A stretch of 64,000 bases of DNA from Hyphomonas sp. (GCF_017792385.1 NZ_CP051230.1:3162001-3226000), one strand, 5' to 3'; positions 51,083 to 60,695 are shown, counted from the first letter of the stretch. Notes: generated by a model from the letters alone, not told the origin. Numbers and translations are program-made.

Positions 51083-51720
51083 TGATCCGGCTGTACGAAT
51101 ACTGGCGGTCTTCCGCGTCCTATCGCCTGCGCATCGCGCTGTACCTGAAAGGGGCGGAGTTCGAGACCGTCCAGGTCAACATCGCGCCAGGACAGGATGA
51201 GCAGTTCAGCGACGCGTTCCGGTCGACCAACCCGCAAATGCGCGTTCCGGCTATTGAAGTGGACGGGCATGTGGTCGGGCAGTCGATGGCGATTCTGGAG
51301 TGGATCGATGAGACCCTGCCGGGGCCGTCCCTGTTGCCAGAGGATGCATTGCTGCGTCTGGAGGCGCGTGCGTTCGCGGACACGATTGCCTGCGATGTGC
51401 ACCCACTGAACAATCTCTCTGTGCTGAAGATGTTGCGAACGGAATTTGGCGCGGACGATGCTGCGGTCAAGGCCTGGTATCATGACTGGATCCGGCGCGG
51501 GTTTGATGCGCTGGAGCTTGTAGCAGCAAAGCGGAATGCGTCCGGCTTCCTGTTCGGCGCAACGCCGACGCTGGCAGAGATCGCGTTGGTCCCGCAGATC
51601 TACAATGCACAGCGGTTCGAGATGGACCTGTCACCATACCCGGCCCTGATGGCCGTAAATGCGCACTGCCTGGCGCAGGCGGCGTTCAAGGCGGCCATGC
51701 CCGTCAATCCGGCCGGCTAG
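51082..51720 (+). CDS. maiA: maleylacetoacetate isomerase-like zeta GST
   Basis: A 212-residue glutathione S-transferase of the zeta class. LYEYWRSSASYRLRIALYLKG, QMRVPAIEVDGHVVGQSMAI and FADTIACDVHPLNNLSVL match MaiA, which isomerises maleylacetoacetate in tyrosine and homogentisate catabolism. The zeta motif SSCxxR has Ala in place of Cys (SSASYR), so activity may be altered. It is coupled to astB (TGATG) though it belongs to another amino-acid pathway; co-regulation of amino-acid degradation is a reasonable guess. It shares a CTAG stop with the convergent gene. Confidence 0.88.
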   Translation: MIRLYEYWRSSASYRLRIALYLKGAEFETVQVNIAPGQDEQFSDAFRSTNPQMRVPAIEVDGHVVGQSMAILEWIDETLPGPSLLPEDALLRLEARAFADTIACDVHPLNNLSVLKMLRTEFGADDAAVKAWYHDWIRRGFDALELVAAKRNASGFLFGATPTLAEIALVPQIYNAQRFEMDLSPYPALMAVNAHCLAQAAFKAAMPVNPAG

Positions 51721-52547
51721 TCTTCGTCACTTTCCCGGCTCTCGTCCGTATCGCCCGGACGCCGGATATCGACAATCTCGACCTCTTCGAAGTCGCCGAG
51801 TGGTTCGGCCATCTTTCCGACATTGGCTTCCAGCCATTCTGGAAAACCGGAGACGAGGTCACCACCTGGCGTCCCTTCGCTGGTCAGAACCAGAACACCT
51901 TTCTCGCGCTGCGCCGGCACCACCATCTGGCAGCTTTCCGCCTCATTCAGCCGGTCGCTGCAATATGACAGCGTGCCGTCCGCTGCAGCGTCCTTGGGGG
52001 CTTCGTGCAATGGCGGAATACCGTCGCGTGTGTCCGAAATCGACAGGAAACCGCCAAAGCGCTCTCTCAGGGATGCATCCTGTTCGAGGCGTGCGAGGAT
52101 GGATTCGGGGATCGGCCGGTCATGCGCGATGATAAGGGCGCGACCGCGATTGTCGCGACGCAGATAGGTTTCGAATGCGCGCGTGACGTCGTCACTGACG
52201 GCATTGGCACGATAAAGCGGTGCGTAGACTTCCCCCGCGGATTCCAGCGATGCCTTGAAGGCCTGCGCCTGACGACGACCGCGCAATTCGCGCTTCTGCA
52301 GGCCGGCTTGCGTTGTACCTCGCAGGGCCGAATCCTCGCTGATCAGGAACACATCAACACCCCAGCCCCCACTCCAGACCGGTTCCGGATCCTCGACGGG
52401 AAGGGCCGACCAGCTTGAATCTTCATTGTATTTCATGGGGTCGAGTTCAAGCTGTGGGCGGGGCGAAATGAATGTGTTCCAGACCCATGGACCTGCGCCG
52501 ATAGCGAGCACAGCCGCAATGACGATCAACACGGTGAGACGTTTCAT
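51717..52547 (-). CDS. DUF3089-like alpha/beta-hydrolase relative with lost nucleophile
   Basis: A 276-residue protein with an N-terminal membrane anchor (residues 4-20). Parts resemble DUF3089 hydrolases: GVDVFLISEDSAL, VYAPLYRANAVSDDVTRAFE and NRGRALIIAHDRP. In DUF3089 the last segment continues to the nucleophile elbow GHSQGS; here residues 142-146 read HDRPI, so the serine is missing. The C-terminal part ends with an acidic tail. A non-enzymatic periplasmic role would fit, but the relation rests on motif reading alone. The ATG at 52547 precedes a clear hydrophobic helix. Confidence 0.6.
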   Translation of the reverse strand: MKRLTVLIVIAAVLAIGAGPWVWNTFISPRPQLELDPMKYNEDSSWSALPVEDPEPVWSGGWGVDVFLISEDSALRGTTQAGLQKRELRGRRQAQAFKASLESAGEVYAPLYRANAVSDDVTRAFETYLRRDNRGRALIIAHDRPIPESILARLEQDASLRERFGGFLSISDTRDGIPPLHEAPKDAAADGTLSYCSDRLNEAESCQMVVPAQREKGVLVLTSEGTPGGDLVSGFPEWLEANVGKMAEPLGDFEEVEIVDIRRPGDTDESRESDED

Positions 52548-52587
52548 CTGGACTTCCTGATTTGAATATCGGTCCGCGCGGGGCGGC

Positions 52588-52956
52588 TCAGTCTGGGTTC
52601 AGGCCTGAATAGCCGGGCTGGTCGATAGACAACTGGTCAATTGTGGTGGTTTTGAGGTGTGACAGCAGCCCCGGCGAGGACAGGTCCAGTTCCCCCTTGC
52701 GAAGCTTCTCGCAAAGATCGCGATTCAGACGGTCGACCGGCGCTGTATCATCGGCGTTCAGCAGCGCCACAAGCCGCTGGCGTTCGGCCGATTCGGCGGC
52801 GGGGCGATGTTCGAGTTCCCTCAGCACCGTGGCCAGGACATTCGAGGCGACGCGTGCATGGAAGGCCGCGTGGCCCTTCAGGGAGGGCAGCGCGGTCTGG
52901 TCGATGAAGGATTTCACGGCGGCAATCATTTCCGACTGGGATGGCGCGTCATGCAT
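52588..52956 (-). CDS. DUF6285 family protein
   Basis: A 122-residue helical protein (AVKSFIDQTALPSLKGHAAFHARVA, VLATVLRELEHRP, NRDLCEKLRKGELDL, HLKTTTIDQLSIDQPGYSG). It matches small proteins annotated DUF6285 that are usually encoded beside ACAD10-type phosphotransferases, as here, 3 bp after the kinase-like gene. Function is unknown; a partner of that enzyme is likely. No signal peptide or membrane segment is seen. Confidence 0.8.
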   Translation of the reverse strand: MHDAPSQSEMIAAVKSFIDQTALPSLKGHAAFHARVASNVLATVLRELEHRPAAESAERQRLVALLNADDTAPVDRLNRDLCEKLRKGELDLSSPGLLSHLKTTTIDQLSIDQPGYSGLNPD

Positions 52957-52959
52957 GGG

Positions 52960-53958
52960 TCAGGCTTTCTGTTCGAGCAGGTTCAGCAGGTCGATCTCGG
53001 TTTCCGACACCCGCCGCCCGATGGCAGCACGCTCTACGCTGGGGTCGGCGCCGGAGCGGAAAGATTCGTACATGATCATGCACATGATCCCCCATTTGAG
53101 GCTGCCGAGTATCTCCCACCAGTCGATTTCGCGGGTGGTGAATTCCTGTCCGCCCGCCGAATGGTAGGCCGCGAGCAGGTCCGGAAGCTGGCCGAAGCCT
53201 CCAACGCGATTCCCGGCATATCCGAACCGCCAGGAATTGACGCACAGCCACGCAATATCCTCGCGCGGGTCACCCAGATGGGCAAGTTCCCAGTCAAGCA
53301 CAGCGGCGAGGCCATCGGCATCCACGATGAGGTTCCCGATGCGGTAATCCCCATGCACAAGGACCTTCGGAACGGGGGCGGGCGTGTTGGATTTCAGCCA
53401 GGCCATGGCGAGTTCGAAGACCGGGCGCGGCAGGTCGAAACTCCGATAGATGGTCTCGTATTTCTCGAGCTGATCAAGCCCGCCGCTGTCGGGAAGGTCC
53501 GGCAATGTGTCGAGCGGAATCGCGTGTATTGCCGCCAATGCCTGGCCGCACTGCGCCGTCAGCCGTGACCGGGCTGTCTGAAATTCGTCATCCCTGAGGA
53601 TCTTCCGGGCGATCGTCTGGCCGGGGATCCGGTTCATCAGGAAGGCTTCCCCGACTTCGCTGCCGGGATCGAAAACCTGAACCACGCGGGGGGCAGGGAC
53701 CGATCCGGCCGCGCCTTCAAGCAGCTTGGCTTCGGTCGCGAGCCCCAAGGCTTCGGAATTGCGGGTCGTGGCGACGCCACCGGGAACACGCCTCAGGATC
53801 AGCTCCTCGGCCGCTCCATCATGCGTGACATCAACACTCCATGTCTCTTGACTGGCTCCGCCGGACAGGCGAACGAGCTGCGAAACGGTCGCGTCGCCGC
53901 CGTAAAATTGCCCAGCCCATGCCTGTAAACTCTTTAGAATCTCGTCATGACTACCCAT
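52960..53958 (-). CDS. ACAD10/APH-type phosphotransferase
   Basis: A 332-residue aminoglycoside-phosphotransferase-fold kinase. VSQLVRLSGGASQETWSVDV opens the fold, ELILRRVPGG carries the ATP lysine region, and VLVHGDYRIGNLIVDADG with LDWELAHLGDP give the catalytic HGD and metal DWE motifs. Relatives next to acyl-CoA dehydrogenases are thought to phosphorylate 4-hydroxy acyl-CoAs on the way to beta-oxidation (the ACAD10 route). No dehydrogenase adjoins here; DUF6285 follows. Antibiotic resistance is an unlikely role given this subfamily. Confidence 0.87.
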   Translation of the reverse strand: MGSHDEILKSLQAWAGQFYGGDATVSQLVRLSGGASQETWSVDVTHDGAAEELILRRVPGGVATTRNSEALGLATEAKLLEGAAGSVPAPRVVQVFDPGSEVGEAFLMNRIPGQTIARKILRDDEFQTARSRLTAQCGQALAAIHAIPLDTLPDLPDSGGLDQLEKYETIYRSFDLPRPVFELAMAWLKSNTPAPVPKVLVHGDYRIGNLIVDADGLAAVLDWELAHLGDPREDIAWLCVNSWRFGYAGNRVGGFGQLPDLLAAYHSAGGQEFTTREIDWWEILGSLKWGIMCMIMYESFRSGADPSVERAAIGRRVSETEIDLLNLLEQKA

Positions 53959-54040
53959 GTCATCACAATCGCGCGGAACACTGATCAGGCCAAGGCGTAA
54001 CCTTGAGGAAGCCTGCCCCGGGGGCTGAAGGAAAGAATAA

Positions 54041-54799
54041 ATGTCGAAGACCGAGAAAACCGATCAACCCGATTACGGTTTGCTCCCTCCTCACAAGCCG
54101 CGCCGCCTCAGCTTTTTCGGATGGCTGAGAGGGCGGTTCTTTGCCGGCATGGTGATTGCCCTGCCGGTGGTGGTCACCTTTCTGATCCTGCAATTCCTGA
54201 TCAACGAGATCGACAAGCGGGTTGTCCCGTTGCTGCCGGCCGCGCTGAAGCCTGAGACATATCTGAATTATGCGGTGCCGGGCTTCGGCCTGATCGTGCT
54301 GGTGGTGTTCCTGACGGTTCTGGGTGCGATTGCGACAAACCTGATCGGACGTTCGGTCATCGGTCTGGCCGACCGCATCCTCAGCCGACTGCCCTTCGTG
54401 CGATCGGTCTATTCGGCGTTCAAGCAACTGGTTGATGTGTTCGCGAGCAGCAATACCGAACAGTTCAGCGAATGCGTGCTGATCGAGTATCCCAAGAAGG
54501 GCACATGGTGCCTCGGATTCCTCTCGAGCCCGGCAAAGGGGGAAGTGCGCAGCGTGCTCGGGCCTGCCTTTATCGGTGTGTTCGTGCCGACCACGCCGAA
54601 CCCCACATCCGGCTTTCTCATGTATGTTGAGTCGAGCGAAGTTGTCAGACTGGACATGACGGTCGAGGAAGGCGCGAAGATGATCCTGTCTGCCGGACTC
54701 GTTGTGCCGGAACATTTGCCGATAAAGGAAGATGCCAACACGTCCGACACGGTCGACGGAGACGCTACTCCACCGGCGCAGTCTGCATCCGGGGCGTAA
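54041..54799 (+). CDS. DUF502 family membrane protein
   Basis: A 252-residue inner-membrane protein with two helices (about 37-58, FAGMVIALPVVVTFLILQFL, and 80-105, VPGFGLIVLVVFLTVLGAIA), then a soluble domain with VYSAFKQLVDVF, GFVLMYVE-like GFLMYVESSEVVRL and VPTTPNPTSG. These are DUF502 hallmarks. Function is not established. Its 3' end overlaps the convergent recG gene by 35 bp. Downstream of the second helix the PTTPNPTSG segment is the best-conserved part. Confidence 0.88.
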   Translation: MSKTEKTDQPDYGLLPPHKPRRLSFFGWLRGRFFAGMVIALPVVVTFLILQFLINEIDKRVVPLLPAALKPETYLNYAVPGFGLIVLVVFLTVLGAIATNLIGRSVIGLADRILSRLPFVRSVYSAFKQLVDVFASSNTEQFSECVLIEYPKKGTWCLGFLSSPAKGEVRSVLGPAFIGVFVPTTPNPTSGFLMYVESSEVVRLDMTVEEGAKMILSAGLVVPEHLPIKEDANTSDTVDGDATPPAQSASGA

Positions 54800-56837
54800 G
54801 CAATTCCCGCACGAGACGCAGGGCCTGGCCGCGATCGCTTTGCAGCTCGGGATCGCGCGTGACGAGCGCTCCTGCGTCTTTCAACGCGATATCCAGCAGA
54901 TCGGCATGACGGGCGAGATCCAGCACGCGGTAATCCGTGGCGCCAGCCTGTTTCAGACCAAGCATGTCTCCCGGGCCTCTCAGCTTGAAATCCGCCTCCG
55001 CGATCTCGAAACCGTCTTCGGTCCGCCGCAACGTGTCCAGTCGCTCTCGGGCCGTTTCCCCGAGTGGCGGCCGATAGAGCAGGAGACAATAGGAAGGGCG
55101 GTCGCCGCGGCCGACGCGCCCGCGCAATTGGTGCAGCTGGGCGAGCCCGAAGCCTTCGGCGCGTTCGATCACCATGATGGTCGCTTCCGGGACATCCACG
55201 CCCACTTCGATGACAGTGGTGGCGACCAGCAGTTTGGTGCGGCCACTGCGGAAATCCTCGAGGGCTGAATCCTTGTCAGCCGGCTTCATGCGCCCGTGGA
55301 CGAGACCGACAGGCACACCCAACTGTTCGCTTAAAGCCGCATGGCGGCCCACGGCGGTCGAATCGTCATCATCCACATCGACCTTCGGGCACACCCAAAA
55401 GGCTCGCTCACCGCGCCGAATGGCCCGCCCGACAGCGCCGACGACTTCATCGAGGCGCGTGTCCGGCAGCGCGCGTGTTTCCACCGGCACACGGCCAGCC
55501 GGCTTTTCATCAAGTATGGAGACGTCGAGGTCACCATGTACGGCCTGGGCGAGCGTGCGCGGGATGGGGGTCGCGCTCATCACGAGCATGTGCGGGCTGA
55601 GGGCCTTGCCCGCCAGCCGCATGCGGTCTGCGACGCCGAACCTGTGTTGTTCGTCAACGATGACCAGGCCGAGATTGCGGAAGGTCACGGCCTGCTGGAA
55701 CAATGCCTGCGTGCCCGATACGACATGGATCGTACCGTCGGCCAGACCCATCAGGATGCTTTCGCGGACGGTCGCCTTGTCCCGCCCGGTCAGCGCCGCC
55801 ACCGTGTAGCCGAGGGGCGAGAGCAGCGTGTCCATGGTCTCGAATTGCTGGCGCGCAAGCACTTCGGTAGGTGACATGAACGCGGTCTGGAAGCCGGCGC
55901 TGGCGGCCTGCACGGCAGCCATGGCGCTGACCAGCGTCTTGCCTGCACCAACATCACCCTGCAGCATGCGGCGCATGGGCGACGTGGAGGCCATGTCCTC
56001 CGATATCTGGCGGAAGGCCCGGCTTTGCGCCCCCGTGGGCGTGTAGGGCAGGCTTTTCAAAAGGGCGGCATGCGCGTCGGCGTGGACCGGCACCGATGGC
56101 GACGACCTTCGGGCCCGGCTGGCACGCGCAAGCGCGAAGGCAGATTCCCGGGCCAGGGCTTCGTCATAGGCGAGACGATCTCGTGCGCGCTCAAACGCGT
56201 CTGGATCATATTCGACGGGCGCATGCAGGCCCGTGAGGGCCGCCTTGAAGTCCGGCCAGTTGCGGGTGTCCACAAGCGCCGGGTCGACCCATTCCGGCAA
56301 GTCGGCATCCACCCGGTCCAGTGCCTGTACCGCAAAGCCATGCACGCGCTTGTTCGTCAGGCCGGCGGTCAGGCCGTAGATCGGTTCAACAACCGGCGGC
56401 AGCGCGCCCCTGGCCGGATCGACGATATAGTCCGGATGGGTCATCTGGCGCTCGCCATTGAACTCTTCCACCATGCCCGAGACCACACGCTCCTTTCCGA
56501 GCGGGAACTGCCCCTGCAGCCAGCGTCCATCTGCGCGGAAAAAGGCGAGGGTCAGAAATCCTGTGCCGTCATAGAGGACGATCTTGTGCGGAGACTTCTC
56601 GGAATAGGGCGCGTGATAGGCATGGACCTCACCCCGCAGCGTTGCCACTTCGCCCAGAATGGCATCGTCAATGCTCGCCTTGACCCTGCGGTCCACCCAG
56701 CGCTCCGGCAGGTGCAGAAGCAAGTCCCAGACACTGTCCCCGCCAACTAAGCGTTCGAGCACCGGCTTCAGCTTCGGGCCAACGCCCGAGAGGCTGTCCA
56801 GACTTTCAAACAAGGGAAAGAGTCGTTCGTCCCGCAT
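54765..56837 (-). CDS. recG: ATP-dependent DNA helicase RecG
   Basis: A 690-residue helicase that regresses stalled forks and processes branched DNA. The N-terminal wedge region (LDSLSGVGPKLKPVLERL, LLLHLPERWVDRR, VVSGMVEEFNGERQMTHPDY) precedes motif I LQGDVGAGKTLVS, motif II VDEQHRFGV, TATPIPRTLAQ-type motif III, and QLRGRVGRGDRPSYCLLL of motif VI. The ATG at 56837 is used; the upstream extension has an arginine-rich non-family sequence. It is divergent from sdhE, a usual arrangement. Confidence 0.97.
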   Translation of the reverse strand: MRDERLFPLFESLDSLSGVGPKLKPVLERLVGGDSVWDLLLHLPERWVDRRVKASIDDAILGEVATLRGEVHAYHAPYSEKSPHKIVLYDGTGFLTLAFFRADGRWLQGQFPLGKERVVSGMVEEFNGERQMTHPDYIVDPARGALPPVVEPIYGLTAGLTNKRVHGFAVQALDRVDADLPEWVDPALVDTRNWPDFKAALTGLHAPVEYDPDAFERARDRLAYDEALARESAFALARASRARRSSPSVPVHADAHAALLKSLPYTPTGAQSRAFRQISEDMASTSPMRRMLQGDVGAGKTLVSAMAAVQAASAGFQTAFMSPTEVLARQQFETMDTLLSPLGYTVAALTGRDKATVRESILMGLADGTIHVVSGTQALFQQAVTFRNLGLVIVDEQHRFGVADRMRLAGKALSPHMLVMSATPIPRTLAQAVHGDLDVSILDEKPAGRVPVETRALPDTRLDEVVGAVGRAIRRGERAFWVCPKVDVDDDDSTAVGRHAALSEQLGVPVGLVHGRMKPADKDSALEDFRSGRTKLLVATTVIEVGVDVPEATIMVIERAEGFGLAQLHQLRGRVGRGDRPSYCLLLYRPPLGETARERLDTLRRTEDGFEIAEADFKLRGPGDMLGLKQAGATDYRVLDLARHADLLDIALKDAGALVTRDPELQSDRGQALRLVRELLTPRMQTAPVE

Positions 56838-56934
56838 GGGCGCCAGACTAGGCGCCGGAGACGGGGTGCACAATCGCCGCTGTATATTCCGGCTGCGCGA
56901 TCTATATGGGGAACCAGACCAGAAGGAGGCCGGA

Positions 56935-57195
56935 ATGGAAACACGTCGCCGAAAACTCAAATTCAGGGCCTGGCGGCGCGGATTCCGGGAGATGGACCTG
57001 CTGATGGGCTCTTTTGCTGATGCCCATATCGATGCGTTCGATGCAGATGCGCTCGACGAGTTCGAAGGCCTCCTCGGTGTTCCGGACTGGGAGGTCTACG
57101 CGTGGCTGATCGGCCAGAAGCCCGTGCCTGAGTCGCATCGCGGTCCGGTGCTGGACCAACTCATCGCATTCCGGTACGCCGCGCAGGGCGGTTAG
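56935..57195 (+). CDS. sdhE: succinate dehydrogenase assembly factor 2 (FAD assembly factor SdhE)
   Basis: An 86-residue protein that helps attach FAD covalently to SdhA. RRRKLKFRAWRRGFREMDLLMG contains the conserved RGxxE/D-like motif (RRGFREMDLL), and DEFEGLLGVPDWEVYAWLIG completes the family pattern. A GAAGGAGG ribosome-binding site supports the ATG at 56935. It lies between recG and mfd, the common alphaproteobacterial order; mfd starts 38 bp downstream. Confidence 0.95.
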   Translation: METRRRKLKFRAWRRGFREMDLLMGSFADAHIDAFDADALDEFEGLLGVPDWEVYAWLIGQKPVPESHRGPVLDQLIAFRYAAQGG

Positions 57196-57233
57196 CGCCG
57201 CATCCCTCTCCCTCCTGCCGCGTTCTTTGGACA

Positions 57234-60200
57234 ATGACCCCTGTAGAGCTCCTGAAATCACTGAGCGGCCCGGCCGCCCTGTCCGGTGCGCCTTTCGGCG
57301 CGGACCTGATCGCCTTCTGCGCGGCGCTGGAGGCGCGCGGCGGGGTCGGGCTCTATGTCACGCGGGACGACAAGACTGCAGCCACTGCTCGGCGTGTGGC
57401 ACAGTTTGCCGCGCCGAGGCTGGAACAGGTGGACCTGCCGAGCTGGGATACGCTGCCCTATGACCGGGTGAGCCCGACTGCAGGTGTGGCGGCCCGCCGA
57501 TGCGCAGCCCTGGCGCGCCTGTCGAGATATGAGGAAGCCCAGGGGCCGATTCTTGTCGTTACGACGGCCTCTTCCCTCGTGCAGCGCGTCCCGCCCGTCA
57601 GCGTTCTGCGCCGATCCTCGTTCGCCGTCGCGCGCGGACAATCCGTAAACCAGAAGGAACTGACCGACTATCTGGCCGTGAACGGCTATTTGCGGTCGAG
57701 TACGGTTCGGGAGCAGGGCGAATTCGCCATCCGTGGCGGCATCATCGACATCTTCCCGCCGACGTCGCCTGAGCCCTACCGGCTGGATTTCTTTGGCGAT
57801 ACGCTCGAGACCCTGCGCACATTCGACACCGAATCCCAAAGGTCTACGGGAGAGGCCAAGGCTGTGGCCTTCGCTCCGGTCAGCGAAATCCTGTTCGACG
57901 ATGATGTGCTGGCCCGGTTCCGGGAGAAATATCTCGCAGTGTTCGGTCCGCCCTCGGGTGACCCGGCCTATGAGGCCGCGCGCGCCTCGATCCGCCGTCA
58001 GGGTGTCGAAGGCTGGCTGCCCCTGTTCCATGACCATCTGGAAACCCTGTTCGACTATGCCGGCCCTGACCCGCTGATCGGGATGGGCCACCTTGCCGGA
58101 GAGGCCGCCGCCGAGCGCCTGGCCCAGGCCGACGACTATCATGCCGCGCGTCTGGAAGCTGGCGGGGGTGACGTGCGTCAGGCCAAGGTGCTCGCGCCGG
58201 AAGAATTGTATCTGACGCCGTCCGAACTGGAAGCCGGGCTGACCTCCAGAGCCACAGCACGGTTCTATCCCTCCGAGCCCAGCGCCGACGCCTTTGACCT
58301 GCAGGGGCGTCCCGGACGGGACTTCGCGCCGGAACGGCTTCAGTCCGACATCAACATCTTCGAGGCGGCCATCGCGCATGCCAAACGTCTCGGCAAGGAT
58401 GGCCGCCCGGTCGTCTTTGCAGCCTGGTCAACCGGTTCGGCTGATCGACTCATCAATGTGATGGCAGATCATGGCCTGACGGATCTCGCCCTGGTGCATT
58501 CGCTCGAGGCGGCGAGCAAGACGGATTTCACCGTGGTGGAGATTCCGCTCGAGTCGGGTTTCGAGACACCGGATGTCGCGGTGATTTCGGAAGCCGACAT
58601 ACTTGGCGATCGTCTTGCCGGGCCGCGCCGAAAGCGGAAGACCGCGAATTTCATCTCCGATGCTGCGGCGCTCAATCCCGGCGACCTGATCGTGCATATC
58701 GACCACGGTGTGGGCCGCTATGTCGGGCTGAAGACGCTGGATGTAACCGGCGCACCCCACGATTGTCTCCATCTCGAATATGCAGGCGGCGACACGATCT
58801 TCCTGCCGGTCGAGAACATCGACCTGATCAGCCGGTACGGATCGGAAGATGCCGAAAACCAGCTGGACCGTCTGGGCGGGGCCGGCTGGCAAACCCGGAA
58901 GGCGAAGGCCAAGAAGCGCATTCTGGAGATGGCGGCCGAGTTGATGAACATCGCCGCCGCGCGCGAGTTGAAGCGCGCCGATGCGGTGAATGCAGGGCAG
59001 GGGCTGTACGAGGAATTTGCCGCGCGTTTCCCGTATGAGGAAACGGACGACCAGTTGAACGCCATCGAGGACGTCCTGGGAGATTTGGCGTCCGGCAAGC
59101 CGATGGACCGGCTTGTGTGTGGCGATGTCGGCTTCGGCAAGACGGAAGTCGCGCTGCGAGGTGCGTTTGTGGCTGCGATGAGCGGCAAGCAGGTGGCGGT
59201 CATCGCGCCAACGACCCTGCTTGCGCGTCAGCATTACAAGACCTTTGCCGAGCGGTTTGCCGGATGGCCCCTGAAAGTGCGCCAGCTGTCCCGGCTGGTC
59301 AGCGCGAAAGAGGCATCGGAAACACGTGCGGGGCTGACAGATGGCAGCGTTGACGTCGTGGTTGGCACGCATGCGCTGCTGACCAAGAGCATCGAGTTCA
59401 AACGGCTTGGCCTGCTGATTGTGGATGAAGAGCAGCGCTTTGGCGTCAAGCACAAGGAGCGCCTCAAGGAATTGAAGGCGGACGTGCACGTGCTCACACT
59501 GTCGGCAACCCCGATTCCGAGAACGCTGCAGATGGCCCTGACGGGCATTCGTGATCTCTCGATCATTGCAACGCCGCCGGTCGACCGACTGTCCGTGCGG
59601 ACCTACATCACCGAGGAAGACACGGTCACTCTGCGAGAAGCGTTGCTTCGGGAGAAATATCGTGGCGGCCAGGCCTTCTTCGTCGCACCGCGCATTCAGG
59701 ACCTGGATCGGCTGGAGCGGTTCCTGCGTGACAATGTGCCGGAAGTTTCCTTTATCGTTGCACACGGACAAATGGCAGCGGGAGAGCTGGAAGACATCAT
59801 GACCGCCTTTTATGAAGGCAAATATGATGTGCTGCTTTCGACAACGATTGTGGAGAGCGGACTGGACATTCCCCGTGCCAACACGCTGATCATTCACCGC
59901 GCTGACATGTTCGGCCTGGCACAACTCTACCAGTTGCGGGGGCGCGTCGGACGCTCGAAGCTGCGGGCCTATGCCTATTTCACGACCCCGAAGGACAAGG
60001 TCATCACAGAGACGGCCGACCGGAGACTGAAAATCCTCCAGTCACTAGATTCCCTTGGCGCAGGATTCCAGCTGGCGAGCCACGATCTGGACATGCGCGG
60101 TTCCGGCAATCTGCTTGGCGACCAGCAATCCGGACACGTCAAGGAAGTCGGGGTAGAGCTTTACCAATCCATGCTCGAAGATGCCGTGAACGCGCTGAAG

Positions 60201-60695
60201 ACCGGGGCGAGCGACGGGGATGAATTTGCTGATGACTGGTCACCGCAGATCAATACAGGCGCCGCTGTCCTGATTCCGGAAAGCTATGTGGAAGACCTGA
60301 ACATACGCCTGTCGCTGTACCGGCGACTGTCGGAGATATCGACAGCAGCAGAACGGGAATCCTTTGCCGCCGAGTTGATCGACCGATTTGGTCCGCTGCC
60401 GGATGAGACACGGCAGTTGCTGGAAGTCACGGCCATCAAGGTGCAGTGCAAGACGCTGGGCATTTCGAAGCTGGATGCCGGAGACAAGGGAGCCGTGTTC
60501 GCATTCCGCGAAGACACGATCCTCGATCCTGCGCGCCTTCTCGATGTGGTGCGCAGCCGACCATCCCAGTTGCGCATCCGACCGGATTCGAAACTCGTTC
60601 ATTCAGGCCTGGGTGGCACGCCGGAGCAGCGCCTGTTGAACATCCGTAAATTCCTGAAGGAACTGGAAGCCGCCGCCGGACTGGTGCCTGCCTAG
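57234..60695 (+). CDS. mfd: transcription-repair coupling factor Mfd
   Basis: A 1153-residue translocase that removes stalled RNA polymerase and recruits UvrA. It has the UvrB-like N-terminal module (GEFAIRGGIIDIFPPTSPEP), the RNAP-interacting domain around residues 480-550 (NPGDLIVHIDHGVGRYVGLK), the RecG-like motor (Walker A GDVGFGKTE near 629-637, DEEQRFGVKHKERLK, QLYQLRGRVGRS) and the C-terminal TRCF domain. Length is normal. It shares a CTAG stop with the convergent GGDEF-like gene. Confidence 0.98.
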   Translation: MTPVELLKSLSGPAALSGAPFGADLIAFCAALEARGGVGLYVTRDDKTAATARRVAQFAAPRLEQVDLPSWDTLPYDRVSPTAGVAARRCAALARLSRYEEAQGPILVVTTASSLVQRVPPVSVLRRSSFAVARGQSVNQKELTDYLAVNGYLRSSTVREQGEFAIRGGIIDIFPPTSPEPYRLDFFGDTLETLRTFDTESQRSTGEAKAVAFAPVSEILFDDDVLARFREKYLAVFGPPSGDPAYEAARASIRRQGVEGWLPLFHDHLETLFDYAGPDPLIGMGHLAGEAAAERLAQADDYHAARLEAGGGDVRQAKVLAPEELYLTPSELEAGLTSRATARFYPSEPSADAFDLQGRPGRDFAPERLQSDINIFEAAIAHAKRLGKDGRPVVFAAWSTGSADRLINVMADHGLTDLALVHSLEAASKTDFTVVEIPLESGFETPDVAVISEADILGDRLAGPRRKRKTANFISDAAALNPGDLIVHIDHGVGRYVGLKTLDVTGAPHDCLHLEYAGGDTIFLPVENIDLISRYGSEDAENQLDRLGGAGWQTRKAKAKKRILEMAAELMNIAAARELKRADAVNAGQGLYEEFAARFPYEETDDQLNAIEDVLGDLASGKPMDRLVCGDVGFGKTEVALRGAFVAAMSGKQVAVIAPTTLLARQHYKTFAERFAGWPLKVRQLSRLVSAKEASETRAGLTDGSVDVVVGTHALLTKSIEFKRLGLLIVDEEQRFGVKHKERLKELKADVHVLTLSATPIPRTLQMALTGIRDLSIIATPPVDRLSVRTYITEEDTVTLREALLREKYRGGQAFFVAPRIQDLDRLERFLRDNVPEVSFIVAHGQMAAGELEDIMTAFYEGKYDVLLSTTIVESGLDIPRANTLIIHRADMFGLAQLYQLRGRVGRSKLRAYAYFTTPKDKVITETADRRLKILQSLDSLGAGFQLASHDLDMRGSGNLLGDQQSGHVKEVGVELYQSMLEDAVNALKTGASDGDEFADDWSPQINTGAAVLIPESYVEDLNIRLSLYRRLSEISTAAERESFAAELIDRFGPLPDETRQLLEVTAIKVQCKTLGISKLDAGDKGAVFAFREDTILDPARLLDVVRSRPSQLRIRPDSKLVHSGLGGTPEQRLLNIRKFLKELEAAAGLVPA

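Noticed and set aside
52960..53958. Aminoglycoside resistance kinase
   Set aside because: The fold is shared, but its wording and DUF6285 neighbour place it in the ACAD10-like metabolic subfamily.
58428..59924. Open frame of 498 codons antisense to mfd
   Set aside because: Fully inside the unmistakable mfd gene.
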